Shown here piece by piece: positions 36,348 to 44,095 of a stretch of DNA of 64,000 nucleotides (within the stretch, counting starts at the first letter, position 1; the number at the start of each line of letters is the position of its first letter). Origin of the DNA: Pelagerythrobacter marensis (lineage in GTDB: Bacteria; Pseudomonadota; Alphaproteobacteria; Sphingomonadales; Sphingomonadaceae); the NCBI RefSeq assembly GCF_001028625.1, contig NZ_CP011805.1, positions 1,969,001 through 2,033,000 of the forward strand, given 5' to 3'. The notes below the pieces were generated by a model, which worked only from the letters and a program-made list of their open reading frames with translations, did not search any database and was not told the DNA's origin. The position numbers and the translations under genes were made by a program.

Positions 36348-36761
36348 ATGACGCAGTTGCGCGCCTTGATTCGACGGCATCGCCACCTGGCGATCGCGCT
36401 GCTCGTACTCGCGTTCTGCTTCAAGATCGTGGTGCCTGCCGGGATGATGGTCTCGGCGACGCCCGACCGGCTGCTGACCGTTACGATCTGTACCGGCGGC
36501 GTGAACGAAACCGAGACGGTCGATATCCTCGTGCCCGGTTCTCGCGATCACGGACCCGCCCATCCCGGCGATGCAGCCAAGGCCGATCACTGCGCCTTCG
36601 CCGGCCTGGCCAAGGCGGCTCTGGGCGGCGCGGACCCGATCCTTCTGGCCGCCGCGTTCGCCTTCATTCTCGTGCTCGGCCTTGCGCCGCGCACGCTCGC
36701 GCCGCTGGCGCGCATTCCCTATCTCCGCCCGCCCCTGCGCGCACCCCCGGCAGCAGCCTGA
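36348..36761 (+). CDS. DUF2946-like membrane protein at head of copper operon
   Basis: The 137-residue protein has an N-terminal hydrophobic helix (LAIALLVLAFCFKIVVPAGM), a CTGG motif (TVTICTGGV), a central DHCAF segment and a second hydrophobic stretch near the C-terminus (ILLAAAFAFILVLGLAP). Proteins of this shape, often DUF2946, sit next to copper genes and may bind metal through the Cys and His residues. It starts 33 bp after the oxidoreductase and is followed by a copper chaperone gene. Function unproven. Confidence 0.6.
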   Translation: MTQLRALIRRHRHLAIALLVLAFCFKIVVPAGMMVSATPDRLLTVTICTGGVNETETVDILVPGSRDHGPAHPGDAAKADHCAFAGLAKAALGGADPILLAAAFAFILVLGLAPRTLAPLARIPYLRPPLRAPPAAA

Positions 36762-36835
36762 CGATCTGAACCGATCCTGTTTGGCCACCCGGCCGCGCCC
36801 GCCTGGGCGCATCCGGGCTGTCGGAGATACATTTC

Positions 36836-37405
36836 ATGACACAGTACATTCACCGCCCGCACGGGCGGTATGGGGCGACCGGCGTTCTTTCCGGTCTCCA
36901 CCCGATGGCGCGCGCCATTGCCGCCGCGTTCACACTCGCCGTTCCGCTTGCCGCTTGCGACGGGGCGCCGGGCACCGACACCGCGACCGAAACCCGCCCT
37001 GCCGCGACGGGTATTTCCGTCGAGCGGCCCTGGTCCCGTGAAACCGCGGCCGGTCAGGATGCCGGCGGCGGCTTCCTGACCATCCACAACGCCGGGGACG
37101 AAGCCGACCGTCTGACAGGCGGAGCCACGCCGATCGCCGGCGATGTCCAGATCCACACGGTCGATATGGAAGGCGGGGTGATGCGCATGCGCGAGCTGGC
37201 CGAGGGGCTGGATATCCCCGCCGGCGAGACGGTGACGCTGGCGCCCGGCGGATATCACATCATGCTGATGGGCCTTCGCGAACCTCTGGCGCGCGGCGCA
37301 GGTGTTCCCCTGACGCTGGAGTTCGAGCGCGCCGGTACCATCGCCGTGACGCTGGATGTCCAGCCAATCGGAGCCGAAGGACCGGCGGAGGGGCAAGATG
37401 ACTGA
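36836..37405 (+). CDS. Periplasmic copper chaperone PCu(A)C, probable lipoprotein
   Basis: The 189-residue protein has a PCu(A)C domain with the copper ligands in order: H in VQIHTVDMEGG, M in VMRMRELAEG, and H-x-M in GGYHIMLMGL. The domain also has VERPWSRETAAGQDAGGGF. The N-terminus contains a lipobox (PLAACDG), so it is probably anchored to a membrane. It carries Cu(I) toward cytochrome oxidase assembly. The stop overlaps the start of the SCO gene. Confidence 0.9.
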   Translation: MTQYIHRPHGRYGATGVLSGLHPMARAIAAAFTLAVPLAACDGAPGTDTATETRPAATGISVERPWSRETAAGQDAGGGFLTIHNAGDEADRLTGGATPIAGDVQIHTVDMEGGVMRMRELAEGLDIPAGETVTLAPGGYHIMLMGLREPLARGAGVPLTLEFERAGTIAVTLDVQPIGAEGPAEGQDD

Positions 37406-38021
37406 TCAAACCCCCACCCCCCGGAGCAGCATGAAGTCGCTTCGCCTCGCGCTCTGGTTCGTCGTTCTGGTTGCAGCCGGCTTCGCGCTCTATGCCGTAA
37501 CCAACAGACCGGGCGATCCGCCCGAATCCGGCGGCTATGCCGACAGTGTCGGCGGGCCGTTCACGCTCACCGCCGCAGACGGTTCGACCGTTACCGAGCG
37601 GGACCTGGCCGGCAAGCCTTTCGCGATCTTCTTCGGCTTCACCCGCTGCCCCGATGTCTGCCCGACGACACTCGCCCGCCTGGCCCAGCTTCGCAAACGA
37701 CTGGGCGAGGATGGCGACAGGTTCGAGATCGTGTTCGTTTCGGTCGATCCCGAATCCGACAGTCCGGAGGATATCGGGAACTATGTCGCGCTGTTCGACA
37801 CGCCGATCGTGGGGCTGACGGGCACGCCCGATCAGCTGGCACAGATCACCGGCGCCTATCACGTGTTCTACGAGAAGGTGCCGATCGACGGCGGCGGATA
37901 TACCATCGACCATTCGGCCTCCGTCTTCCTGATGGACAGCGACGGCAGGCTCCAGTCGATCATCGATCATCACGAGGATGCGGACAACGCGCTCGCCAAG
38001 CTTGAGCAGCTCGTCGCCTGA
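37398..38021 (+). CDS. SCO1/SenC-family copper chaperone
   Basis: The 207-residue thioredoxin-fold protein has one N-terminal membrane anchor (about 14-34), the copper-binding CxxxC in FTRCPDVCPTTLARL and the distal histidine in TIDHSASVFLM. FVSVDPESDSPEDIG is a family motif. It delivers copper to the CuA centre of cytochrome oxidase or senses copper/redox state. The ATG lies within the end of the PCu(A)C gene (8-bp overlap), so they are coupled. Confidence 0.92.
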   Translation: MTDQTPTPRSSMKSLRLALWFVVLVAAGFALYAVTNRPGDPPESGGYADSVGGPFTLTAADGSTVTERDLAGKPFAIFFGFTRCPDVCPTTLARLAQLRKRLGEDGDRFEIVFVSVDPESDSPEDIGNYVALFDTPIVGLTGTPDQLAQITGAYHVFYEKVPIDGGGYTIDHSASVFLMDSDGRLQSIIDHHEDADNALAKLEQLVA

Positions 38022-38055
38022 CATCCTGCAGACCCGATTTACGGAAAGTCCGATC

Positions 38056-40056
38056 ATGACCATTTCACGTATCGCCCTTGCGGCGGCCCTGGCGGCCGTC
38101 GCCCTTCCCGCGCATGCCGAAACGGCTGCCGAAACCGCCCGCGACGGCGGGCGCACCATTATCGTCACCGGTGCCCGCGCGGCCGACGAGGCGGAAGAAC
38201 GCGCCGCCGCCACCCCCGGCGGCACCGATGTCGTCACGCACGAAGACTATGCCGACAAGTCGCCGGTGTCGCTGCGCGACGCCCTCGCCTTCTCGCCCGG
38301 CGTCTATCTCCAGCCGCGCTACGGCCAGGAAGTGCGCATTTCGATTCGCGGATCGGGCCTGTCGCGCGGCTACCACATGCGCGGGATCACGCTGTTGCAG
38401 GACGGGGTGCCGATCAACCTCGCCGACGACAACGGCGATTTCCAGGAACTCGACCCGATCTTCTTCGATCATCTGGAGGTCTATCGCGGGGCGAATGCGC
38501 TGCGCTTCGGCTCGGGCACGCTGGGCGGCGCGATCAACGGGGTGACGCCGACGGGCAGGACGGCCAGCGGCATCTACCTGCGCGCCGACGCCGGCAGCTT
38601 CGACACCGTTCGCGGCCTCGCCTCCGCCGGGGTCGCTGCCGGGCCGGGCGATGCCTGGGGCGCGGTTGCCTTCGACCGGTCGGACGGCGACCGCGACCAT
38701 GCCGCGCGCCGATCGTTCCGCTTCCACGGCAATGCCGGGATCGCGCTGTCCGACAGGGTGGAGACGCGCTTCTATGCCAGCGCCAACACCATCAACCAGG
38801 ACCTGCCCGGCGCGCTGGATCTGGAAACCGTGCGCGCGGCGCCGAAGACCGGCAATTTCGCCGGAGACATGGCGCGCGATATCGATTCGCTGCGCCTGCA
38901 GAACCGCACCAGCTTCCGCTTCGATCGCGGCCAGATCGACGCCGGTGTGTTCGTGAACGCCAAGGCGCTTTACCACCCGATCTTCCAGGTGGTGGACCAG
39001 GAATCGCTCGACCGCGGGGTCTATGCCCGGTTCAACTATGCCGACGGCCCGTTCGAACTGACGATGGGCGGCGAGGCGCGCTTCGGCGACACGCGTTCCA
39101 AACGCTTCGTCAATATTGAGGGCGAGCGCGGCGATCTGACGTTCGATGCCGATCAGGACGCGCACAGCGCCAGCCTCTACGGCGAAGTCCGTTTCCGCCC
39201 GGTCGCACCGCTGCAGCTGATCGCCGGCGGGATCTATGCCGACGGCCATCGCGAGCAGCACTTGCGCTACAATTCGTTCATGGGCGGCGCGGTCGATGTG
39301 ACCGGGCGGGCGGACTACCACGCCTTTTCGCCCAGGTTCGGCGTGCTGTTCGAACCGGCGGCGGGTATCCAGGTCTTCGCCAACTACAGCCGCTCGGTCG
39401 AATTTCCCGGCTTCATCGAGCTGGCGCAGATCGCCGGCTTCGTCGATCTCGACCCGCAGCGCGCCTGGACGCTGGAGGCGGGGACGCGCGGGCGGAGCGG
39501 GATCGCCGAATGGGACATTGCCGCCTACCGCGCCGATCTGAAGGGCGAGCTGCTGCAGTTCGACGTCGGGCCCGACATCCCCGCCGCCACCTTCAACGCG
39601 GGCGAGACGCGGCACCAGGGGATCGAGGCGGCGCTGTCGCTCGATCTCGCGTCCTGGGCCCGGCTGCGGCAGATCTACCAGTACAGCGATTTCCGCTTCA
39701 TCGCCGATGCGCAGTACGGCGACAATCGCCTGCCGGTCGTGCCCGAGCATCTCTACCGCGCGGAGCTGCGCCTGGGCACCGATGCCCTGCATCTGGCACC
39801 CAGCGTCGAATGGGTCCCGCGCGGGGCCTGGGCCGACTATGCCAACAGCCTGCGAGTGGCGAGCTATGCCCTCGTCGGCCTGACCGCCGGCGCGACCGTG
39901 ACCGAGGGGATCGACCTGTTCCTCGACGCGCGCAACCTGCTGGGCGAGACGGCGGTGGGCGACATCAGCGCGGCGATTACCGCAACGCCCGAATCCGCGA
40001 TCTTCTATCCGGTCGAGCGGCGCGCCGTCTTCGGCGGCGTTCGCGCGCGGTTCTAG
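38056..40056 (+). CDS. TonB-dependent receptor, probable copper importer
   Basis: The 666-residue receptor has a signal peptide ending LPAHAET. The plug starts at TIIVTGARAADEAEERAA and includes VRISIRGSGLSRGYHMRGIT and LEVYRGANALRFGSGTLGGA. The barrel ends VFGGVRARF. Its position between SCO/PCu(A)C and a PepSY protein suggests copper or a copper complex, because TonB receptors for copper sit in such operons. The ligand is inferred only from that. It starts 34 bp after the SCO gene. Confidence 0.88.
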   Translation: MTISRIALAAALAAVALPAHAETAAETARDGGRTIIVTGARAADEAEERAAATPGGTDVVTHEDYADKSPVSLRDALAFSPGVYLQPRYGQEVRISIRGSGLSRGYHMRGITLLQDGVPINLADDNGDFQELDPIFFDHLEVYRGANALRFGSGTLGGAINGVTPTGRTASGIYLRADAGSFDTVRGLASAGVAAGPGDAWGAVAFDRSDGDRDHAARRSFRFHGNAGIALSDRVETRFYASANTINQDLPGALDLETVRAAPKTGNFAGDMARDIDSLRLQNRTSFRFDRGQIDAGVFVNAKALYHPIFQVVDQESLDRGVYARFNYADGPFELTMGGEARFGDTRSKRFVNIEGERGDLTFDADQDAHSASLYGEVRFRPVAPLQLIAGGIYADGHREQHLRYNSFMGGAVDVTGRADYHAFSPRFGVLFEPAAGIQVFANYSRSVEFPGFIELAQIAGFVDLDPQRAWTLEAGTRGRSGIAEWDIAAYRADLKGELLQFDVGPDIPAATFNAGETRHQGIEAALSLDLASWARLRQIYQYSDFRFIADAQYGDNRLPVVPEHLYRAELRLGTDALHLAPSVEWVPRGAWADYANSLRVASYALVGLTAGATVTEGIDLFLDARNLLGETAVGDISAAITATPESAIFYPVERRAVFGGVRARF

Positions 40057-40071
40057 GGGGGAGCGGGAGCG

Positions 40072-41415
40072 ATGGCCGATACGGCACTCTATCGCAGGGT
40101 ATGGCGGTGGCATTTCTATGCCGGGCTGTTCGTCCTGCCTTTCATCCTGATCCTTTCGGTCACCGGCGCGATCTACCTGTTCAAGCCGCAGATCGACCGG
40201 TGGGAGGAACGCGATTACCGCGCGCTTTCGAGCGCGGGCACCGTATCGGCCGACCGGCAGTTGCAGGCCGCGCTGGCCGCCCACCCGGGCAGCCGGTTCG
40301 ACCACTATCGCCTGCCCGAACAGCCCGGCGATGCCGCGATGCTGAAGCTGACGCTGCCTTCGGGCAAGGCGGCCGAAGTCTATGTTTCGCCGGCGGGCGA
40401 GGTTCTGGGCACCCTCTCGCCCGAGGCGCGCATTTCGCCCACCGTGGCGCGGGTTCACGGTTCGCTGCTGCTGGGTGACTGGGGCGATCGCCTGGTCGAA
40501 CTGGTCGCGAGCTGGACGATCGTGATGATCGTGAGCGGCCTCTACCTGTGGTGGCCGCGCCCCTTCCGCGCCGCGGGCACGGTCTGGCCGCGCCTTTCGC
40601 TGCGCGGCAGGCCGCTGCTGCGCGACATACACCGGGTCACCGGCTTCTGGATCGCGGGGCTGGTGCTGGTCATGCTCGCCAGCGGGCTGCCCTGGGCCGG
40701 CGTATGGGGCAGCGCGTTCAAGTGGGCACGGACCGAGCTGGGCCTGATCGAGGGGCCGCAGGACTGGAAGATCGGCAGCGGGGCCGCTCCCGCCCAGGCT
40801 GACACCCACGCGCACGACCACACCCCCGCCGCCGGGCCGCCGGCACCCCACGCGGCCCCCGCGCCGACCGCGGGCCTGCCGCTGTCCACCTTCGTCGCGA
40901 AGGCGCAGGCGGAGCGGCTGGCCTTCCCCGCGCTCGTCCTGCCGCCCCATGCAGCGCAGCCCTTCGGCCCGCCGACGGGCAACGAATGGACGGCGCGCTC
41001 GATGACGCAGAACCGACCCCTGGCACTGACGGTGACTTACGACCCGCAGACCGGCGCCGAAACCGGGCGCAGCGGCTTTGCCGACAAGCATCCGATCGAC
41101 CGCGCGGTCGGCTATGGGATCGCCTGGCACGAAGGGCAGCTGTTCGGCCTCGCCAACCAGTTGCTCGGCCTTGCCACCGCGCTCGCGCTGATGGCGGTCA
41201 GCCTGCTCGGCGCGGTGATGTGGTGGAAGCGCCGCCCACGCGGCCGGCTCGCCCCGCCGCCGAGGGTCGAACACCGCGCGGGCGTGGGCCTGTGGGCACT
41301 GGTGATCGCCCTCGCGATCCTCCTGCCGCTGTTCGGCCTCTCGCTCCTCGCCGTGCTGGTGCTCGACCGCGCCATGACCGCCTGGCGCGGGAAGCGAACG
41401 GCTGGCGGGGCGTGA
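40072..41415 (+). CDS. PepSY-associated inner-membrane protein with His-rich loop
   Basis: The 447-residue protein has four predicted helices: about 16-36, 145-161, 190-205 and 355-372, plus a C-terminal pair. PepSY motifs include VWRWHFYAGLFVLPFI, GDRLVELVASWTIVMIVSGL and LLRDIHRVTGFW. Such proteins sit beside metal receptors and may reduce imported metal. The large periplasmic loop has THAHDHT at 245-251, a possible copper site. It is the last gene of the copper operon, 15 bp after the receptor. Confidence 0.85.
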   Translation: MADTALYRRVWRWHFYAGLFVLPFILILSVTGAIYLFKPQIDRWEERDYRALSSAGTVSADRQLQAALAAHPGSRFDHYRLPEQPGDAAMLKLTLPSGKAAEVYVSPAGEVLGTLSPEARISPTVARVHGSLLLGDWGDRLVELVASWTIVMIVSGLYLWWPRPFRAAGTVWPRLSLRGRPLLRDIHRVTGFWIAGLVLVMLASGLPWAGVWGSAFKWARTELGLIEGPQDWKIGSGAAPAQADTHAHDHTPAAGPPAPHAAPAPTAGLPLSTFVAKAQAERLAFPALVLPPHAAQPFGPPTGNEWTARSMTQNRPLALTVTYDPQTGAETGRSGFADKHPIDRAVGYGIAWHEGQLFGLANQLLGLATALALMAVSLLGAVMWWKRRPRGRLAPPPRVEHRAGVGLWALVIALAILLPLFGLSLLAVLVLDRAMTAWRGKRTAGGA

Positions 41416-41438
41416 CGCATAACGCACGTATCGAAAGC

Positions 41439-41551
41439 GTGACCTTGCGGGAAAGAGCTCGCCTTTCCCGCAGGTTACACAGCCCCCGGCGCGAACCGAT
41501 GTGACCTTCGGGCCGACACCGGACCGGAGCCGGCGGCCCGCGTGTGACCTT
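41439..41551 (+). repeat. Three copies of GTGACCTT after the copper operon
   Basis: GTGACCTT starts at 41439, 41501 and 41544, each followed by a G-rich stretch (GCGGG, CGGGCC, CCGGGCC). The 262-bp space between the copper operon and the RHS immunity gene has no gene. The repeats may be binding sites or remnants of a duplicated segment. Confidence 0.4.
41446..41472. terminator. Hairpin after the copper operon
   Basis: TGCGGGAAAG and CTTTCCCGCA form a perfect 10-bp stem with a 7-base loop, 30 bases after the PepSY stop. There is no following T-run, so it is either a weak terminator or an mRNA 3'-end stabiliser. Confidence 0.5.
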
Positions 41552-41646
41552 CCGGGCCGGGCGGAAGACAAAGCAGATAGCCAACAATGCGAAAGAACGA
41601 TTCCGCAAAGGCTAGCAAGCTCGCAGGCCTGTAGGAAAGCGCTTTG

Positions 41647-41668
41647 GCCACCCGCGTATGCGGGTGGC
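41647..41668. terminator. Hairpin at the end of the RHS array
   Basis: GCCACCCGC-GTAT-GCGGGTGGC is a perfect 9-bp stem with a 4-base loop, 9 bases beyond the stop of the last immunity gene in its direction of transcription (minus strand). There is no T-run. It probably marks the end of the array transcript. Confidence 0.5.
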
Positions 41669-41677
41669 AACACCACC

Positions 41678-42277
41678 TCAATCGCCCGCGTCACCACCCG
41701 AACCCCGGGCGGCCCATTGGCCAAGGCGCTGCTGCACGACGTCCGGCAGCATGCCGGGGCACTTCGTGTCGAGCTGTCGCAACAGCGGCGCCAGTTCCTT
41801 GTCGCGCAGCGCCAGCGAGTAGAGCCAGATATGCCGCTCGTCGTATTCCTCAGTCGCACCCTTGGCGGTCAGGCGGAGCAGCTGGAACGGGAGCAGGAAG
41901 GACCTCGCCCCGGGATCGTTCACGGTGATGGCATCAAGGCTGGAAATCTCGTCATAGGCCAAGCTGCGCCATGGCAGGCGCGCCAGCCATGGCCTGCGCC
42001 AGCTCGGCGGCCGGAAGCTTTGCGGACGCATGTAAATCCGATGCTCGTCCCAGGCGAGCTTCAGCCCAGTGCCGTTGGTGTAAAGGAACAGCCATGGGAG
42101 ACCGCCGCATAGGAACACTGTAGCAGCTAGAGGATAATTACCATCATAGAGTCCTCCGAGCCCCCCATAGAGGATAAGAGGCAGCATTATGACTGATATG
42201 AACAACAAAGGCCCCGGTATCTTTTCGTGCAACCATATGGCCTCAGGGGAGGGGTAGTTGAAATCGGCTCGCGCCAT
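41678..42277 (-). CDS. Candidate membrane immunity protein of RHS module 3
   Basis: The 199-residue protein has two close hydrophobic helices at about 23-43 (PLLFISVIMLPLILYGGLGG) and 48-66 (YPLAATVFLCGGLPWLFLYT), then a soluble domain with many aromatic and basic residues. No family was recognised. Its ATG shares one base with the stop of the RHS C-terminal gene (TAATG), the arrangement expected of an immunity protein for the preceding toxin. A membrane location fits a toxin acting on the inner membrane. Function is inferred from position. Confidence 0.6.
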   Translation of the reverse strand: MARADFNYPSPEAIWLHEKIPGPLLFISVIMLPLILYGGLGGLYDGNYPLAATVFLCGGLPWLFLYTNGTGLKLAWDEHRIYMRPQSFRPPSWRRPWLARLPWRSLAYDEISSLDAITVNDPGARSFLLPFQLLRLTAKGATEEYDERHIWLYSLALRDKELAPLLRQLDTKCPGMLPDVVQQRLGQWAARGSGGDAGD

Positions 42278-43491
42278 TATCTACCTCCCCTCTGCTTCAT
42301 GCCGTCAATCAAAGTTCCGACAGCCTGTCGACCGGAGCCCACCACGGCATTGGCTGCGCCCGCGTTAACAGGATAGCGCAAGCGCGTCTGGACTATATTG
42401 CCGCTGTTCAGCTTAGTGTTCAAACCTTGGTAGATGCTGAGGCTGCTGTTCCTGCCCGACGTGAAGCCGCTAATGCGCACGTCCAATGGCATCACAGCGC
42501 CCAGACCACCGCCTTGCACAGTCGCCAGGCCGAGTTGCGTGTAGCTGATCTGCGAACGGTTACCCCCGTTGGTGACCAACTGACCGGCAAAGTCCCCGGT
42601 AAAGCCTGAGGCTCCCCCCAAGCCAATCGTCTGCGCGCGAGTGCTAACCGCTCGTCCCAGCACGGTATTCGGCAGGAGCCGCAAGCCCGACCCACCGACG
42701 CCGCCGGCAAGAATAGCGGTCGTGTATCCGCCCGCCGTATGCTCGAGCCCGAAGGCCTCATTCTTCGAGAACTCGAACCCGGCCCCAAACAGGCCACCTG
42801 TTGCAAAACCGGCGCTGCCCGATGCGATCGTGCTGGCCGTACCACCGACATAGAAGCTCCCGGCATAGCCGGCAGCCGCCGGTGCCGCGACCATACCGCC
42901 AGCGATCAACGCCGGCGCCCCTATCCCGACGAACAGCAGCTTGTTCACCTCGCCAGTCGCATAGTTGCCCAGTTCATCGACATACACCTGGTTCACTTGC
43001 AAATTGTGGTAGCGCTGGTCGATATCGGCGCGCAAGGCTGCTTGCTCAGGTGCGGCAAGGGACGGGAGAATGTTCTCAAGCACGTCCGACCTCCAGGCAT
43101 TGAAAGCACCCCACCGCTGACGCATCTCAAACCCGAAAATCGCATGGCCGCCATCAGAGAACGCCCCCCGTCCGATATCCGTCCGGTAAGGATCATGATC
43201 GACATCGACCGCACCGTGCCCGAACGGCCCGCCCCTGCGGGCATGTTCGGCCAGGATGATGTCGAGCTTGGCCGCCTCCCGCGCTTCGAGAAGCGTCGTA
43301 CCGATCGCAAGACCATCGCCAAGCGACAGAACCGGGGCAAGCAGGGAGTCGATCCCGGCATCGCCAATATAGCCCGCACTCGACAGGTTGACGATCGCCC
43401 CGCTCAGTTGCTCGCCGGTGGTCTCGCGCACCCCGGGGGTGGCGGTGGCGTGTTCGGCGGGGGCCAGCGCCTTGCCGATCGTCCCGCCCAC
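42277..43491 (-). CDS. Orphan RHS C-terminal module 3 with unknown, possibly membrane-acting toxin
   Basis: Read from a GTG at 43491, the first about 95 residues copy the core of the large RHS protein (to GGPFGHGA). The remaining roughly 310 residues are unique. They start VDVDHDPYRTDIGRGAFSDG, contain a region rich in Gly and Ala with hydrophobic stretches (LLFVGIGAPALIAGGMVAAP, IASGSAGFATGGLFGAGF), and end in VVGSGRQAVGTLIDGMKQRG. No nuclease, deaminase or ADP-ribosyl motif is apparent. The open frame continues upstream of the GTG to 43569. Orphan tips of this kind are normally silent until recombined into the full gene. The partner is the membrane protein downstream. Confidence 0.7.
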   Translation of the reverse strand: MGGTIGKALAPAEHATATPGVRETTGEQLSGAIVNLSSAGYIGDAGIDSLLAPVLSLGDGLAIGTTLLEAREAAKLDIILAEHARRGGPFGHGAVDVDHDPYRTDIGRGAFSDGGHAIFGFEMRQRWGAFNAWRSDVLENILPSLAAPEQAALRADIDQRYHNLQVNQVYVDELGNYATGEVNKLLFVGIGAPALIAGGMVAAPAAAGYAGSFYVGGTASTIASGSAGFATGGLFGAGFEFSKNEAFGLEHTAGGYTTAILAGGVGGSGLRLLPNTVLGRAVSTRAQTIGLGGASGFTGDFAGQLVTNGGNRSQISYTQLGLATVQGGGLGAVMPLDVRISGFTSGRNSSLSIYQGLNTKLNSGNIVQTRLRYPVNAGAANAVVGSGRQAVGTLIDGMKQRGGR

Positions 43492-43569
43492 GGCCTGCCC
43501 GACGATATCGGGGATCGCGGTGGTGAGGTTCCTGCCGAAGCTCTCGCCGTTGAGCGCCGAGCGGGTGGC
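43211..43569 (-). repeat. Duplicated RHS core segment B (orphan 3 copy)
   Basis: These 359 bp match 48251-48609 of the large RHS gene at a constant offset of 5040, with about nine mismatches (about 97% identical). The copy ends exactly at the last base of the stop codon of the preceding immunity gene. It is long enough for homologous recombination with the parent gene. Confidence 0.9.
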
Positions 43570-44093
43570 TACGCCGGCTTGCGCTTCTTTGCGCTCTTTA
43601 TCGCCATCTCCAACATGCGTGCGACGCTGTCGTCGCGTTCTCTGGCCGCGAGCTCTTCCAGTTCGGGGATCATTTCGGCATCGGCGATCACATCGAAAGC
43701 ATTGGCCATCGCCCAGCGAATCCGGTGGTGTTCGTTGCCCGAATTGCGAAACTCGGCGAGCATGATCCGGGCACCCTCGCCGCGTGCTTCGCGAACGGTA
43801 AGCGAGCGGATTATGCTCTCGCGAATTCGCAAGGGATAGTCGCGTTGCAGATGCTCAAGCAGCACCGGAATGGCGTCGGGATAGGATTCCGATGTGTTGA
43901 TGAACTCGCCGAGACTTCGAACATGTATCCCGCGCTTGGCCAGGTCCGCCACCACTGGCGCGACATCGCGATCATACTCTTCGGCGAGCTTCTGCTGTTC
44001 ACGCTCGCGCTGTTCTTCGCGCGCAACCCATTCGGGGTCGGCGTGCAAGTCTGCCATGATCTCCGCTAGCGTGCGCCCCTCGTCCTTGCTCAT
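43569..44093 (-). CDS. Candidate HEAT-like immunity protein of RHS module 2
   Basis: The 174-residue protein is soluble and highly charged, with a helical N-terminus (VAREEQREREQQKLAEEYDR). Then come repeated helix pairs (YPDAIPVLLEHLQRDYPLRI, ESIIRSLTVREARGEGARIM, RIRWAMANAFDVIADAEMIP) in the manner of HEAT repeats. HEAT-like folds are common in immunity proteins of nuclease toxins. It starts 2 bp after the stop of the orphan RHS gene. Its stop codon is built into the boundary of the next duplicated segment. The role is inferred from position and fold. Confidence 0.65.
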   Translation of the reverse strand: MSKDEGRTLAEIMADLHADPEWVAREEQREREQQKLAEEYDRDVAPVVADLAKRGIHVRSLGEFINTSESYPDAIPVLLEHLQRDYPLRIRESIIRSLTVREARGEGARIMLAEFRNSGNEHHRIRWAMANAFDVIADAEMIPELEELAARERDDSVARMLEMAIKSAKKRKPA

Positions 44094-44095
44094 AT

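Noticed and set aside
38065..41859. A 1264-codon open frame on the minus strand
   Set aside because: It lies opposite the copper-operon receptor and PepSY genes, which have clear family motifs; its translation is arginine/glycine-rich and without any domain. High GC keeps the opposite strand open.
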